DNA of 20,000 nucleotides from Prorocentrum cordatum (GCA_963575745.1 CAUYUJ010006358.1:512364-532363); one strand, 5' to 3'; positions 8,205 through 16,970 are shown, numbered from the stretch's first letter. Numbers and translations are program-made. Notes: generated from the sequence alone by a model not told the origin.

Positions 8205-8361
8205 AAGTCGAGCCTGTCCCTCTACAGGAGGCCAAATTTCAAAAACAGTAAAGAAGTAGTCGGGGAACGATTGCTCGACTCTATTTGGGCTATTTGGGGA
8301 TATGTTCTGACCACAAATGTGTCCTCCAAACTTCGCCTGTAGGAGGACATGCCCGACTTAA
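8205..8361. mobile_element. Element M, copy 1: non-autonomous TIR element
   Basis: The left end AAGTCGAGCCTGTCCC (8205) and right end, whose complement reads AAGTCGGGCATGTCCT, match at 20 of 24 positions inwards to CTACAGG. The same terminal sequence bounds the element at 10801-10991, but the interiors do not align. No clear target duplication remains. It is about 155 bp and has no coding capacity. It is inferred to share a transposition system with the other copy. Confidence 0.65.
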
Positions 8362-8470
8362 TCCGTAATCAAGGGCTTCGCCCCATGCCGCCGGCCCCCT
8401 GCCTCGGATAATGGGAGGTGCAAAAGCTAAATCATGAGATCTGGGCGCCGCCGTGAAGCAGTGTCGGGAC

Positions 8471-8882
8471 CTGTTTGTTTTTCGACCCTGACCCTACGGA
8501 TCTGCGTCACAGGTGCCACCGAATTTCAGAAATGTGGCAAATCCCATTTGTTTTTGGACCCTGACCCTACGGATCTGCGTGAGGGGTGCCGACGAATTTC
8601 AGAAATGTGGCAAATCCCATTTGTTTTTGGACCCTTACCCTGCCGATCTGCGTGAGGGGTGCCGCCGAATGTCAGACATGTGGCAAATCCCATTTGTTTT
8701 TGGACCCTGACCCTGCCGATCTGCGTGAGGGGTGCCACCGAATGTCAGACATGTGGCAAATCCCATATGGTTTTGGACCCTGACCCTGCCGATCTGCGTG
8801 AGGGGTGCCACCGAATGTCAGACATGTGGCAAATCCTTTGTGTTTTTGGACCCTGACCCCGCCGATCTGCGTAAGGGGTGCC
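8471..8882 (+). repeat. 73-bp minisatellite, about 5.6 copies
   Basis: ATCTGCGT recurs at 8500, 8573, 8646, 8719, 8792 and 8865, exactly 73 bases apart each time. The unit contains GACCCTGACCCT, GAGGGGTGCC, an ATTTCAGAAAT or ATGTCAGACAT palindrome, and usually CAAATCCCATTTG. Since 73 is not a multiple of three, each plus frame reads the same peptide phases in turn and stops after about 65 codons. The ORFs here are by-products. The first and last copies are the most diverged. Confidence 0.97.
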
Positions 8883-8980
8883 AAGCGCGTGGCGTGCGCA
8901 AGGCGTCCGTGTGAGCGCGCCGCGTGCTGGCTCGGCGCGCGTGGGCCCGCACGCAGCGCGCCAGAGACCCACGTTTTTTC

Positions 8981-9133
8981 GGGAGGGGGAAAAAAGCACA
9001 CAGACACCATGAATCGTCGATCCCCTGAGAAAATTAGGGGAAAATGCTGGAAGTGGTGGGGAAGATGAAAATCCAGAAAATATAGGAATACTTTCGTTTG
9101 TGTCTATTTATTTGTGTGTCCTGGGGCCCCTTT
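8981..9133 (+). repeat. Dispersed repeat family D, copy 2
   Basis: Aligns with 1581-1743 along its full length with scattered substitutions: CACACAGACACCATGAATCG at the left, GGAAGTGGTGGGGAAGA in the middle, TATTTGTGTGTCCTGGGGCCCC at the right apart from single-base changes. No obvious flanking duplication. Confidence 0.65.
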
Positions 9134-9570
9134 AGTTTTCAGTCTGCGTGCTGAGCTCCGTGCGTGTTGCGCATCGGGGCAGCGAATGGCGCAGGTTTCC
9201 CAGCGCAGGGCGCCCTCCGGCGTCGAGGCGTGCTGGAACGCCGTCGGCCGGGAGTGCAGTGTTCTTCGCCGGATTGCGAGGACGTCGGATCCCCGTACCA
9301 TTGTTGCGTCCAGCCCAAGAGCGTTTTTCGCTCGATATCACCGGCCAGGGTGAGAGCTAGACAGTTTTGTGGCCGCTTTGGACGCCCAGAATGGGTACGG
9401 AAAGAACGGGTACGAATGCCCAACAACAAATGCTGTCACAGACCAGCAGCGGCCGCTGTTGGGCAGGCGGCCTCCTGTCTCAAATGGACACAGTCCGCGG
9501 CGACGCCGACAGCGAATCCTGTCCAAAATGAACATCGGGGGCGGAAAAGAGGGAGATGATGACTAGGGGG
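9134..9570. other. Unassigned sequence
   Basis: No gene supported. Overlapping plus frames are open (for example 9164-9559), but none has a recognisable domain and three frames are open at once, as expected by chance in GC-rich DNA. Confidence 0.5.
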
Positions 9571-9576
9571 GGGGGG

Positions 9577-9600
9577 ATATCATGGCGGGGGCCATGATAT
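9577..9600. other. 10-bp perfect hairpin at the edge of repeat E
   Basis: ATATCATGGC (9577-9586), GGGG loop, GCCATGATAT (9591-9600). It overlaps the left end of family E copy 2. Confidence 0.7.
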
Positions 9601-9680
9601 TTCCCCAGATTTCATGGCGCCTCTTCTTATTTCATTACGTCCCTGGCCCCCCCGCTGGGCCGCGCACATGCCGCCGGTCA
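9583..9680 (+). repeat. Dispersed repeat family E, copy 2
   Basis: Aligns with 11207-11300 from GG(C/T)GGGGCCATGA through CATGGC(G/T)CCTCTTC and CCCTGGCCCCCCC to CCGCGCACATGCC, and with 1-95 over the right two thirds. It is part of a dispersed family, possibly intronic. The 9681-9890 stretch holds no recognised gene. Confidence 0.6.
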
Positions 9681-9891
9681 TGATTTGCACACCCCCCCTC
9701 TTGGACACCCCCATCTTGGCCGCTCCCGAGAACAGGAACTTCCATTCTTTCCGTGCCCATGTCGGTCGTCCCGAAGTCCTGTCCAGGGCATCGCCCCCGC
9801 GTGGACGGGCACGCCAGCCCTCGGCACGTGCATCCAGCGCGTGACCGCCGCATGCTCCGCACGCACATCCAGCCGCGTGTGCTCCCGGCGT

Positions 9892-9945
9892 GAGGAGGAG
9901 GAGGAGGAGGAGGAGGAGGAGGAGGAGGAGGAGGACGAGAAGGAG
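9892..9945. repeat. (GGA)n tract, about 54 bp
   Basis: Uninterrupted GAG triplets followed by GACGAGAAGGAG. The 9946-10150 stretch shows no recognised feature. Confidence 0.95.
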
Positions 9946-10150
9946 CTCTTCTGTCCAGCACCCCCCGCGGGCGTCAAGACAGGATGCTCCCGATGAGCCC
10001 GCCGCCAGCGCGAAGCCAGAGCGGCCGGCGAACCTGCATCCGAAGAAGGCTTGGGGCGGGAGAGCTCTGCAAGGTGGTGCAAGGTGGAGCTCCGTCCTCA
10101 CCCTGCCTCTCATTTCGCCACTACTTATGATTCCTTCTTCCTTCCTTTTT

Positions 10151-10255
10151 CTTCCTCCTCATCAGCATCAGCATCATCAGCATCAGCATCATCAGCATCA
10201 TTATCATCAACATCATCATCAGCATCATCATGATCATCAGCATCATCATCATAAT
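10151..10255. repeat. (CAT/CAG) triplet tract
   Basis: CATCAG and CATCAT triplets with minor interruptions (TTATCATCAACATC). Gives an artefactual His-rich frame. Confidence 0.95.
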
Positions 10256-10351
10256 CTCTCCTCTTCTTACTGCTCGTCCTCCCTTGCCCCCCCTCCTCGC
10301 CCAGCTCCTCTCCTGTCCATCACTGCCGTGGGACTCGTGGGCACCCGTCGT

Positions 10352-10479
10352 GGGCCGTTTAGAGAGGAAGAGGTGGAGGAGGAGGAGGAGGAGGAGGAGG
10401 AGGCGAAATAGGAGGAGGAGGAGGAGGAGGAGGAGGAGGAGGAGGAGGAGGGAGGAGGTCGCTCCCCTCGAAACGGCCC
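10352..10479. repeat. (GGA)n tract bracketed by 9-bp inverted repeats
   Basis: GGGCCGTTT (10352-10360) and AAACGGCCC (10471-10479) are perfect inverted repeats on either side of about 100 bases of GGA triplets, interrupted once by GCGAAATA. Confidence 0.85.
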
Positions 10480-10530
10480 AAGACGGCAGCCCACGGGAGC
10501 CCCATGCCTGTTCCATCATTATTCATATCA

Positions 10531-10618
10531 CCTTCCTCCTCCTCCTCCTCCTCCTTTCTCCTCCTCCTTCTCCTCCTCCTCCTCCTCCTCCTCCTCCTCC
10601 TCCTCCTCCTGCTCCTCC
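10531..10618. repeat. (CTC)n tract, about 85 bp
   Basis: CTC triplets lying 52 bases beyond the preceding GGA tract's bracket, in the complementary orientation. The two can pair over about 80 bases. The 10619-10790 stretch has no recognised feature. Confidence 0.95.
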
Positions 10619-10792
10619 GCCCTGCGCATCTCGGAAGCCAAGGTCCGAGGCACCATGGGTGCACATATCACACGGCCAGCGCCAGGGGTGGGGACTGCTC
10701 TACAGGGTCCCGGCACATGCCTCTTGGACGGGCGCAGTGCGCCAGTTGTCGTCGAGGTGATGTGATTCGGCGCTGCCCAAGCCGCGGGGGCG

Positions 10793-10999
10793 TTACAGGG
10801 TTATGTCGTGCCTGTCCCCCTACAGGGAGATTTTCGACGAAAAGTAAAAAATACCCCAAACATACCACAAAAGGGTCAGAAAATATTCAAAAAGAGTCCC
10901 CAGACTATGTTGGGACTATTGTTTGATTATTTTGGTGGTATTCTTTATTTTTCGTCGAAAATCCCCCTGTAGGGGGACAGGCCCGACTTAATTACAGGG
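10793..10999. mobile_element. Element M, copy 2: 191-bp TIR transposon with 8-bp target duplication
   Basis: TTACAGGG occurs at 10793-10800 and 10992-10999, exactly flanking 10801-10991. The element ends are inverted repeats of about 55 bases (10801-10855 and 10937-10991). They match at about 50 of 55 positions and include TGTCCCCCTACAGGG and GATTTTCGACGAAAA. The AT-rich middle (about 80 bases) encodes nothing. A perfect 8-bp duplication plus long TIRs is the classic mark of a cut-and-paste insertion; 8 bp is typical of hAT-type transposases but not unique to them. The transposase source is not in this window. Confidence 0.9.
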
Positions 11000-11206
11000 G
11001 GGAGGGCGGAGACAGTTTTCGGTGGTTCTTGGAAGTTTTCTCGCTTCCGGATGCTTCCCAGCAGCTGCGCCTTGTCGAGAGCTCTCCGGGGGGGGGCCCG
11101 ATGCGTAAAGAACGGCAGCTGGCGGCCTGAATCACGACCCGAAACCACGAGGCCTCGAAGAGGGGGTGAAGGCTTTGGGGCTTTGGGGGGGGGAGGCAGA
11201 CCTCAC

Positions 11207-11300
11207 GGCTGGGGCCATGAGATCTCCCGGATCGCATGGCTCCTCTTCGGCTTCCGTTCCCTGGCCCCCCCTCGTCACCGCGCACATGCCTCGCGCCATT
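11207..11300 (+). repeat. Dispersed repeat family E, copy 3
   Basis: GGCTGGGGCCATGAGATC, then CATGGCTCCTCTTCGG, CCCTGGCCCCCCC and CCGCGCACATGCC align with 9583-9680 and 1-95. The flanking 11000-11206 and 11301-11660 hold no supported gene; a plus frame open from 11166 has no recognised domain. Confidence 0.6.
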
Positions 11301-11663
11301 CGGGGAAACGCAAGACCCGAGCAAGCCGGAACTCGGGTTTGCCGACGTTTTTTCGACGAGCGCGTCCTGGATTCTGACGGTCCAGTGTTCGTGGGATGTC
11401 TGCAGCGGGAGTTCGCGTCAAATTTCAGATTGGGCCTCGTCATTTCTATGATGGCCCCGTCGGGCCAACCCGAGTCCCCCGTACCCGACTCTTACGTCGC
11501 CTCGCGCCATGGTGGTGCGCTGAGCCCCCCTCTGCCTGGCCTGGCCCCTCCCTCCTCGGCGCCGCCGAGGGTCACTGGGGCGGCCGTTCCAGGGACGGCC
11601 GGTAGGAGCAGAGGCACGCAGAGGCAGGGCAGGTTTCAGCGTGCAGCCCATGCGGTTCCCAGC

Positions 11664-11939
11664 GGGAGGAGGAGGAGGGGGAGGAGGAGGGGGAGGAGGA
11701 GGGGGAGGAGGAGGGGGAGGAGGAGGAGGAGGAGGGGGAGGAGGAGGAGGAGGAGGAGGAGGAGGAGGAGGAGGAGGAGGAGGAGGAGGAGGAGGAGGAG
11801 GAGGAGGGGGAGGAGGGGAGGAGGAGGAGGAGGAGGGGGAGGAGGAGGAGGAGAGAGGAGGGGGGAGAGGAGGAGGAGGGGGAGGAGGAGGAGGGGGAGG
11901 AGGAGGAGGAGGAGGAGGAGGAGGAGGAGGAGGAGGAGC
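11664..11939. repeat. (GGA)n polypurine tract, about 275 bp
   Basis: GGA triplets with a higher-order GGAGGAGGGGGA pattern in the first 80 bases and again near 11880. Poly-Gly, poly-Arg and minus-strand poly-Pro frames are artefacts. Confidence 0.97.
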
Positions 11940-12107
11940 GAAGGTGTCTTTTTGTTGTTTCTCTCTGGCCACGGCGGGCCTCGGCCGCAGGGCGGGCTCC
12001 CCGACCTGGAGGCCCAGGGAGAGGGACTTCTTGAGATGGGCGGTGCCGATGTCTCAACAGTCCGTTCGGCCTTCGCCCACGATGCCTCGAGCACCCTCGA
12101 GCCCTCG

Positions 12108-12227
12108 ACCTCCTCCTCCTCCTCCTCCTCCTCCTCCTCCTCCTCCTCCTCCTCCTCCTCCTCCTCCTCTCCTCCTCCTCCTCCTCCTCCTCCTCCTCCT
12201 CCTCCTCCTCCTCCTCCTCCTCCTCCC
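12108..12227. repeat. (CTC)n polypyrimidine tract, about 120 bp
   Basis: CTC triplets 168 bases downstream of the GGA tract and complementary to it, so the pair forms a large imperfect inverted repeat. Confidence 0.97.
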
Positions 12228-12371
12228 TGGCGGCGAGCGAGGGGGGGGAGGGGAAGGCCTCCTCGGCCTCCGGCCTGCCGAGAGGCTATAGCCTGCTCTT
12301 CCGGGGGACGCCCCGGAAAACTCCTCGGGAGGCCCCGGGGGGCCTCCGAGCCTGCTGAGAAGACCCTTGGT

Positions 12372-12568
12372 AGTCCCCAAACGTGGTGGTGACAACACCT
12401 GGCGGTGAGTCTCGGGCGATTTGGTGTCACCACCCGGTTTGGGGACTCGGTGCGGTCTTCCGAGGATGTCCCGGACATTGGTGGGTCCAGGAGTCACAAA
12501 ACCCGGTGGTGACCCCGCGTCCCCAATCCCAGCGGTGACCTTTTTGGGGATTCCAGGTCGCCACCTGG
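12372..12568. repeat. Cluster of inverted repeats built on CCCCAAAC and GGTGGTGAC
   Basis: 12372-12395 pairs with 12424-12447 at 21 of 24 positions (AGTCCCCAAAC, GGTGGTGACA). Related pieces follow: AACCCGGTGGTGACC at about 12500, a GTCCCCAATCCC and TTGGGGATTCC pair, CCAGGTCGCCACCTGG at 12553-12568 (6-bp stem), and TCACCACCCGGTTTGGGG at about 12575-12590. Not recognised as a known RNA or element. Confidence 0.65.
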
Positions 12569-12766
12569 TATCTCACCACCCGGTTTGGGGGTTCCCAACA
12601 CGAGGTCGCTGCACGGCGCTGTCGCTCGCACTCGTCGAGGACTCGGATGCAACGCCCAGGTCTCAGAATTCCCTTTCGCTGGCGTTCCTTTCTGGGAACG
12701 GCATCAGCAGCGGATCGAGGCGCCTCCTCATCTAAGAAGAAAGGGCAAATAAACATATGAGTTGCC

Positions 12767-12818
12767 GGAGGACCGCACGGATTCCTTGGATCGGCGCAGG
12801 ACCCTCGTGGCGCCGCGG
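12767..12818 (+). mobile_element. Partial copy of element F
   Basis: GGAGGACCGCACGG, then TTGGATCGGCGCAGGA and GTGGCGCC match the left arm and loop of 2522-2693 in order. The right arm is not found, so this is a truncated or diverged copy. The 12819-13010 stretch has only short local inverted repeats (TAGAATC/GATTCTA-like). Confidence 0.5.
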
Positions 12819-13013
12819 TGCATGCGCCTACTTAGCTTAGCCAGGAGGGCGCATACACCGATCACTCGAGTAGGGGATCGACAGCACAATCGATTCCCCT
12901 TAGAATCAATGCTCCGTCGATTCTACAAGAAAGACGTAGAATGCTCCGAAGATCTACGGAATAGTCTACACATGTTTCGTAGATTCGACGCGGGTTTCAT
13001 GTACAGTATAAAA

Positions 13014-13017
<4 letters not shown>

Positions 13018-13071
<54 letters not shown>

Positions 13072-13094
13072 TATATCATATATATATATATATA
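13018..13094. repeat. (TA)n microsatellite
   Basis: About 75 bases of TA dinucleotide with TAATATATATATATCATA interruptions. Confidence 0.97.
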
Positions 13095-13329
13095 CAGCCG
13101 ATCCCCACCATGGGCTCAGGACGGGCCTGGCCAGGAATGGCCACTCTCCCCACTGCAGTCCTCCGCCCCTGTGCCTTGGGTCCACCTCCTCTCTCCACCG
13201 CCCCTCTTTTGGCGGGCTGTAGAGCCAGGCGATCATATGTTTGGATTGGGGCATGCATCACGGGAAAAACATGAGAGCCCCACTCCAAAATTACGATTAC
13301 CTTTCCAGATAGCCCCCACCAACCTCCAA

Positions 13330-13515
13330 AATGGCCCCACGGCGGCTGGCAATCCAGTCAAATTAATGTTGCCCAAGTGTCCCCAAAACGGCCCCCCCAT
13401 CCCCCAAGCGCCGCAAGAGGTTCCAGGCATGTTTACACAGCCCTCCCAAAGCCCCAAGCGGGCGTTAAGAGAGCATCTAGAGCGCCCCAAGGGGGCACCC
13501 AAGAGGCGAGAGCGA
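13330..13515 (+). repeat. CCAAG-rich degenerate repeat, block 1
   Basis: Recurrent CCCAAG/CCAAAA motifs every 11-20 bases (GCCCAAGTGTCCCCAAAA, CCCCCAAGCGCCGCAAGAG, GCCCCAAGGGGGCACCCAAG broken by variation). Blocks with the same character are at 14170-14360 (same strand) and 17220-17420 (opposite strand). Confidence 0.5.
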
Positions 13516-14169
13516 AGCCGAAGTGCCCAGCACCGCGGGGGATGGGGAGGACGATGACAACGACGTCATCCCCCCACGTCTGCGTCCTTCCTCGTCGGCC
13601 TCTCTCCCCATCTCTCCTCCGAGTTCCTCCTTCGCATCTCGTCGGCCAAATTCTGGCATACGCTGCTCGCGCACGGCGCCGAACCTTCTGTTGTTTATTG
13701 GCCGCTGCGAGCACGGCCTTTGCCGCCAGCGAGCATCACGGCGCCAGGTCATTCCTGGCATAAGATAGTTCGCGTGCGGTGCCACGTTGCGGCCTTTCAC
13801 TGCCCCGCCAGCTTTGCCCCAGACCGCCGTCTTCGCTGTGCCCCCAGACGCCCATGGCAGCAGCGGCCTCGTCTCTCCCCATCCCACCGTTTCCCACCGT
13901 CCCCGCCTCCCCTTCCCTCCCCTCCCTACCATTCCTTCTCCTCCCTCCCCTCCTCTCCTGCCCACCTCCCTCCATCCCTTCATCCCTTCCTCAACTCTCC
14001 TTCCCTGCGCCCTCTTCCCCCCCCTTCCTATCCAGTTCTTCGTTGACCAGCCTCGGGGTCACGAGACTCGCAGCGTCGGTGCTGGCGCTCTGTGCCGTGC
14101 TTACATGCCTCCAGGGGCGCCCCCGAGAGGGCACCAAGGCACAGCCCCAGGACTCGACGATCCCCGAAG
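13516..14169. other. Unassigned pyrimidine-rich sequence
   Basis: No gene supported. The stretch 13870-14040 is C/T-rich (CCCTCC, TCCC) but not a clean triplet tract. Overlapping frames are open on both strands without domains. Confidence 0.5.
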
Positions 14170-14360
14170 ACCCCCATCTACCGCTTAGAGGCTCTCCGAA
14201 GGCACCCAGCCCCCAAGTTGCCCCAAGTGGCGCCCAACAAGGGCCCTAAGGGGGCACCGAGGCGACCCAAGAGCGCCAGGACAGCCGCAAGAGGGCCGCC
14301 CGAGGGGCCCAAGACGGCCCAAGAGCGCCTGGAGATGTCCCAAGAAGGCTCGATGTCGGC
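14170..14360 (+). repeat. CCAAG-rich degenerate repeat, block 2
   Basis: GCCCCAAGTGGCGCCCAAC, GACCCAAGAGCGCC, GGCCCAAGACGGCCCAAGAG and TCCCAAGAAGG recur with 11-15 base spacing. Related to 13330-13515 in composition and motif. Confidence 0.5.
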
Positions 14361-14480
14361 ACAGTGGCCCCGAGAAGTTGCAAGACAGTCCGTTTGCGCC
14401 CACGACGGCCAGCACCCGGTGGCGCGATTGCTTCCGACCAGCTATGACCTAAGCGCGCGAGTGATATCGAGTGCGTAAGT

Positions 14481-14645
14481 ATGTCTATATATATAAAGAG
14501 AATGTGTACCTACAAATGTAAGCATACATATATATATATACATATATATATGTGTGTATGCATGTATGTATGTATAAATGTACATGTATATATACATATA
14601 TATATATATACATACATACATACATACATACAGATGTGTGCATAT
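14481..14645. repeat. TATA/CATA microsatellite region
   Basis: TATATA, GTATGTATG and CATACATACATACATA repeats. Apparent Tyr/Ile-rich peptides are artefacts. The 14646-14959 stretch shows no recognised feature. Confidence 0.95.
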
Positions 14646-14959
14646 GTATGCGCAGCACCACGGCCAGGTCCCGACCGGCTTGCCCCCAGCCCCTCCCCCC
14701 TTCCTCAGGGCACAGGTCGGCGGCTGCCGGCACTGGCGGCGGGGACGCACGTCCAGCCAGGCCGCCAGAAGACCCCTCCAGAGGCGGGACGCGACCAGGA
14801 CGATAATAGCTCCAGCCCCTCCCCCCCCCGGCCTCTCGCGGGCGCTCCAACGCATCGGTCTGCGACTGGAGTGAGGAGCGGCCTCCCACTGGCAGCCCAG
14901 CCAGAAGCCATTCCGAGAGGCGACGCAGCCCCAGCAGCTCCTCTCAGCCGACTGCCAGC

Positions 14960-15696
14960 GTGGTCCCTTCTTCCAGCCCCAACCGCGCGCAGGCGCCGCC
15001 GCCGGAACAGTCTGGCGCTGGCGCCCTGCGAGCAGCCGCGGAAGAGCAGGTGCGCAAAAAACCCAAAATTGATGAGCAACACAGCCTAGGCGCCTCCCAA
15101 AGGTGGCGCAGATGGGACCCTGCGGAGCGAATCCCGCCCTGGCGGCAGGAGCCTACTCCTCGCCAACCGCCCCCCGACCCGATGCCTCTGGCCCAGTCCG
15201 ACGCCACGGATCAGCTCTGTCACAAACCGCGGCATAAAGTGGCGTGGCACCCCACCTGGAACTGTAAAACCGACGCGAGGGAGGACTGGCATGAGGTGGT
15301 CAACCGCCTCAAAAAGGAATGTGGCCCCATGTTGGCGACCGGCTGGAACGCCATCTGCGACCATGAGTGGGGACCGCATTCTGCGACCATGAGTGGGGAC
15401 CGCACTCCACCAAGGACCTCAAGCGGCAACACGCTGACTTCTGCCAGGACTTTGCGCCTGAGCTCAGCAATGCCAACTACGACGTCCGTGGTCCGTGCAG
15501 ACATAAGGGCATCCGAGTCGACTGGGATAGTGAGCGGCATCGGGAACTTGACAAGAGGAGACAAAGCGCCGTGCTTGCCAAAGGCAAAGGGAAGAGGCCC
15601 CCGCCGCAGGGGAAAGGCAAGCGCCCTGCAGTCTCCCCCTGGCCCAGCAACGATCTTACTCGTCAGCGCTGGTCAGCCTCGTGCAGCCACCGCTGA
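14960..15696 (+). pseudogene. Unrecognised protein frame broken by a 26-bp tandem duplication
   Basis: The upstream half (frame 2, about 14960-15380) has ordinary-looking protein sequence including KKPKIDEQHSLG, KVAWHPTWNCKTDARED and NRLKKECGPMLATGWNAI. At 15355-15380 a 26-base stretch (CTGCGACCATGAGTGGGGAC onwards) is repeated at 15381-15406 with one mismatch. Because 26 is not a multiple of three, the frame moves to frame 1. That frame resumes credible sequence: KDLKRQHADFCQDFAPEL, GIRVDWDSERHRELDKRR, and a KGKGKRPPPQGKGKRP tail. It stops at about 15696. Both halves contain the CDHEWGPHS peptide encoded by the duplicated unit, which shows how they were joined. Cys/His residues are frequent, but no known zinc finger is evident. 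The family is unknown, and the ATG at 14960 may not be the start. If the duplication is an assembly error, the gene would be intact. Confidence 0.55.
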
Positions 15697-15699
15697 TAG

Positions 15700-16970
15700 A
15701 TTTCTCGCAGCTGCCTCGCCACCGTGGCCTGTTCTGGGTACGGCGTTCATGGACTTCGGGCAGAGGCCGCTCTGGTCTGCTGCCTTCCTCTCTCCCCCTC
15801 CGTCGCGGCCCTCCTCTCCGCAGCCCTGCACCTTTGCGGTGCCCTCCCCCGCGGGCCTCCAGCCTCCGCTCGGGGCCTGTCTCTCCTCCCGCCGCCCGCC
15901 GCTCCACGCCCGGCGGCTGCCTGCCCCGCGGTGCTCCACCGCGCACGGCACCACTCCAAACCGTCCCTCGTGCGCACGGGGTCCCCCGCCGCCGCTCGGG
16001 GTGGCTCCCCGGCGGCGCCCGACGCCCTGGTCGCCCCCCCCCCCGGCGGGGTGGCTGCCCCGCGCGCCTCGGTGGGCGGGCCTTGCCGCCCGCGCGTGGC
16101 CTCCGGGCCCCTCGCCCCCGCTCCGCCCGAGAGGGCGCCCTGCTCTGCCGCGGCAGCCCCCCGCTCTTCGGCCCGGGGGTCGCTGGACTTCTGCACACGT
16201 TTTGTACACAGGCGCTGCCCGTGGCACCCTCTGGCTCTCTGCCGTGCCTCGTGCCGGCTGGGTGACACTCGCTGCCCTGCCGGCGTCTTGCCCCCCCAGC
16301 CTGTTTCCCGGGCCTCCTGGATCCATGCACCGATCACTGGTGCTCTGGACGCTGCCGCATCCCCGCGGCACCTTGCCCCGCCCGCTGGCCTGCGCCTCGT
16401 AGGCCCTCTGGTCTCGGCGCTCGCCTCGCCTTCCGCCCTCCCTGGCCACGCCGCTCCCCCTTGTGGCGTAGTCGTTTCCTGCTGCCCCCCGCCCACCGGC
16501 CAGCGTGTGCCGCGCTTCCGCGCATCGCCAGGCTTCGCCGTTCCGCCTCTTCTCCCTGCGCCTCGCAGGCCCCCCTGGTCTCGGCGTTCTCCCCGTTCTG
16601 GATCCCGCCCGCCATCCACTGGCGCCCTCAGCTCCGCGCCGCTCCCCCGGAGTGGCTCCGATTCTGGGTCGTCATTATCCGTCCTACGCTGGGCTACGGT
16701 GTCGCCTTTCGAGGCGCTCTCGCGGCTGCCCGCTTTCTGCCTCTCGCCTTCCGCCGCGCCTCGTAGGCCCGCTGGTCTCGGCGCTGTGGCTCATCCCTGG
16801 GGCCGCGCCCTTCCGGTCCACAAGGGCGGGCCTTTGCTTCGCATCTTCCCCACCCCCCGCCCAGTCTGGCTGGGCTGCCGTCCCCCCCCAGCTGCAGCTC
16901 ACTGCCGCCGCTGGTACCCCCCACGGCGCTTGCCGGTAACTTGCCTGCATGGGCCCGGCTTTCTCTCACC
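15700..16970 (+). repeat. GC-rich degenerate repeats, no supported gene
   Basis: A block of GCGCCTCG(T/C)AGGCCC(N)CTGGTCTCGGCG-type sequence recurs at about 16394, 16559 and 16757 (GTCTCGG at 16411, 16578 and 16775), spaced 167 and 197 bases. A CGCCTTCCGCC motif is found near two of the copies. A plus frame is open for 532 codons from 15724, but two other plus frames and the minus strand are also largely open. The repeat is read in different frames (LVGPLVSAL appears in two of them), so a coding role is not supported. Confidence 0.5.

Noticed and set aside
8471-8882. CRISPR-like array
   Set aside because: The 73-bp unit is continuous tandem DNA without unique spacers, and the sequence is eukaryotic in character.
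11166-12392. 408-codon frame with poly-Arg, poly-Ser and poly-Pro
   Set aside because: Mostly GGA and CTC triplet repeats, with no recognisable protein segment outside them.
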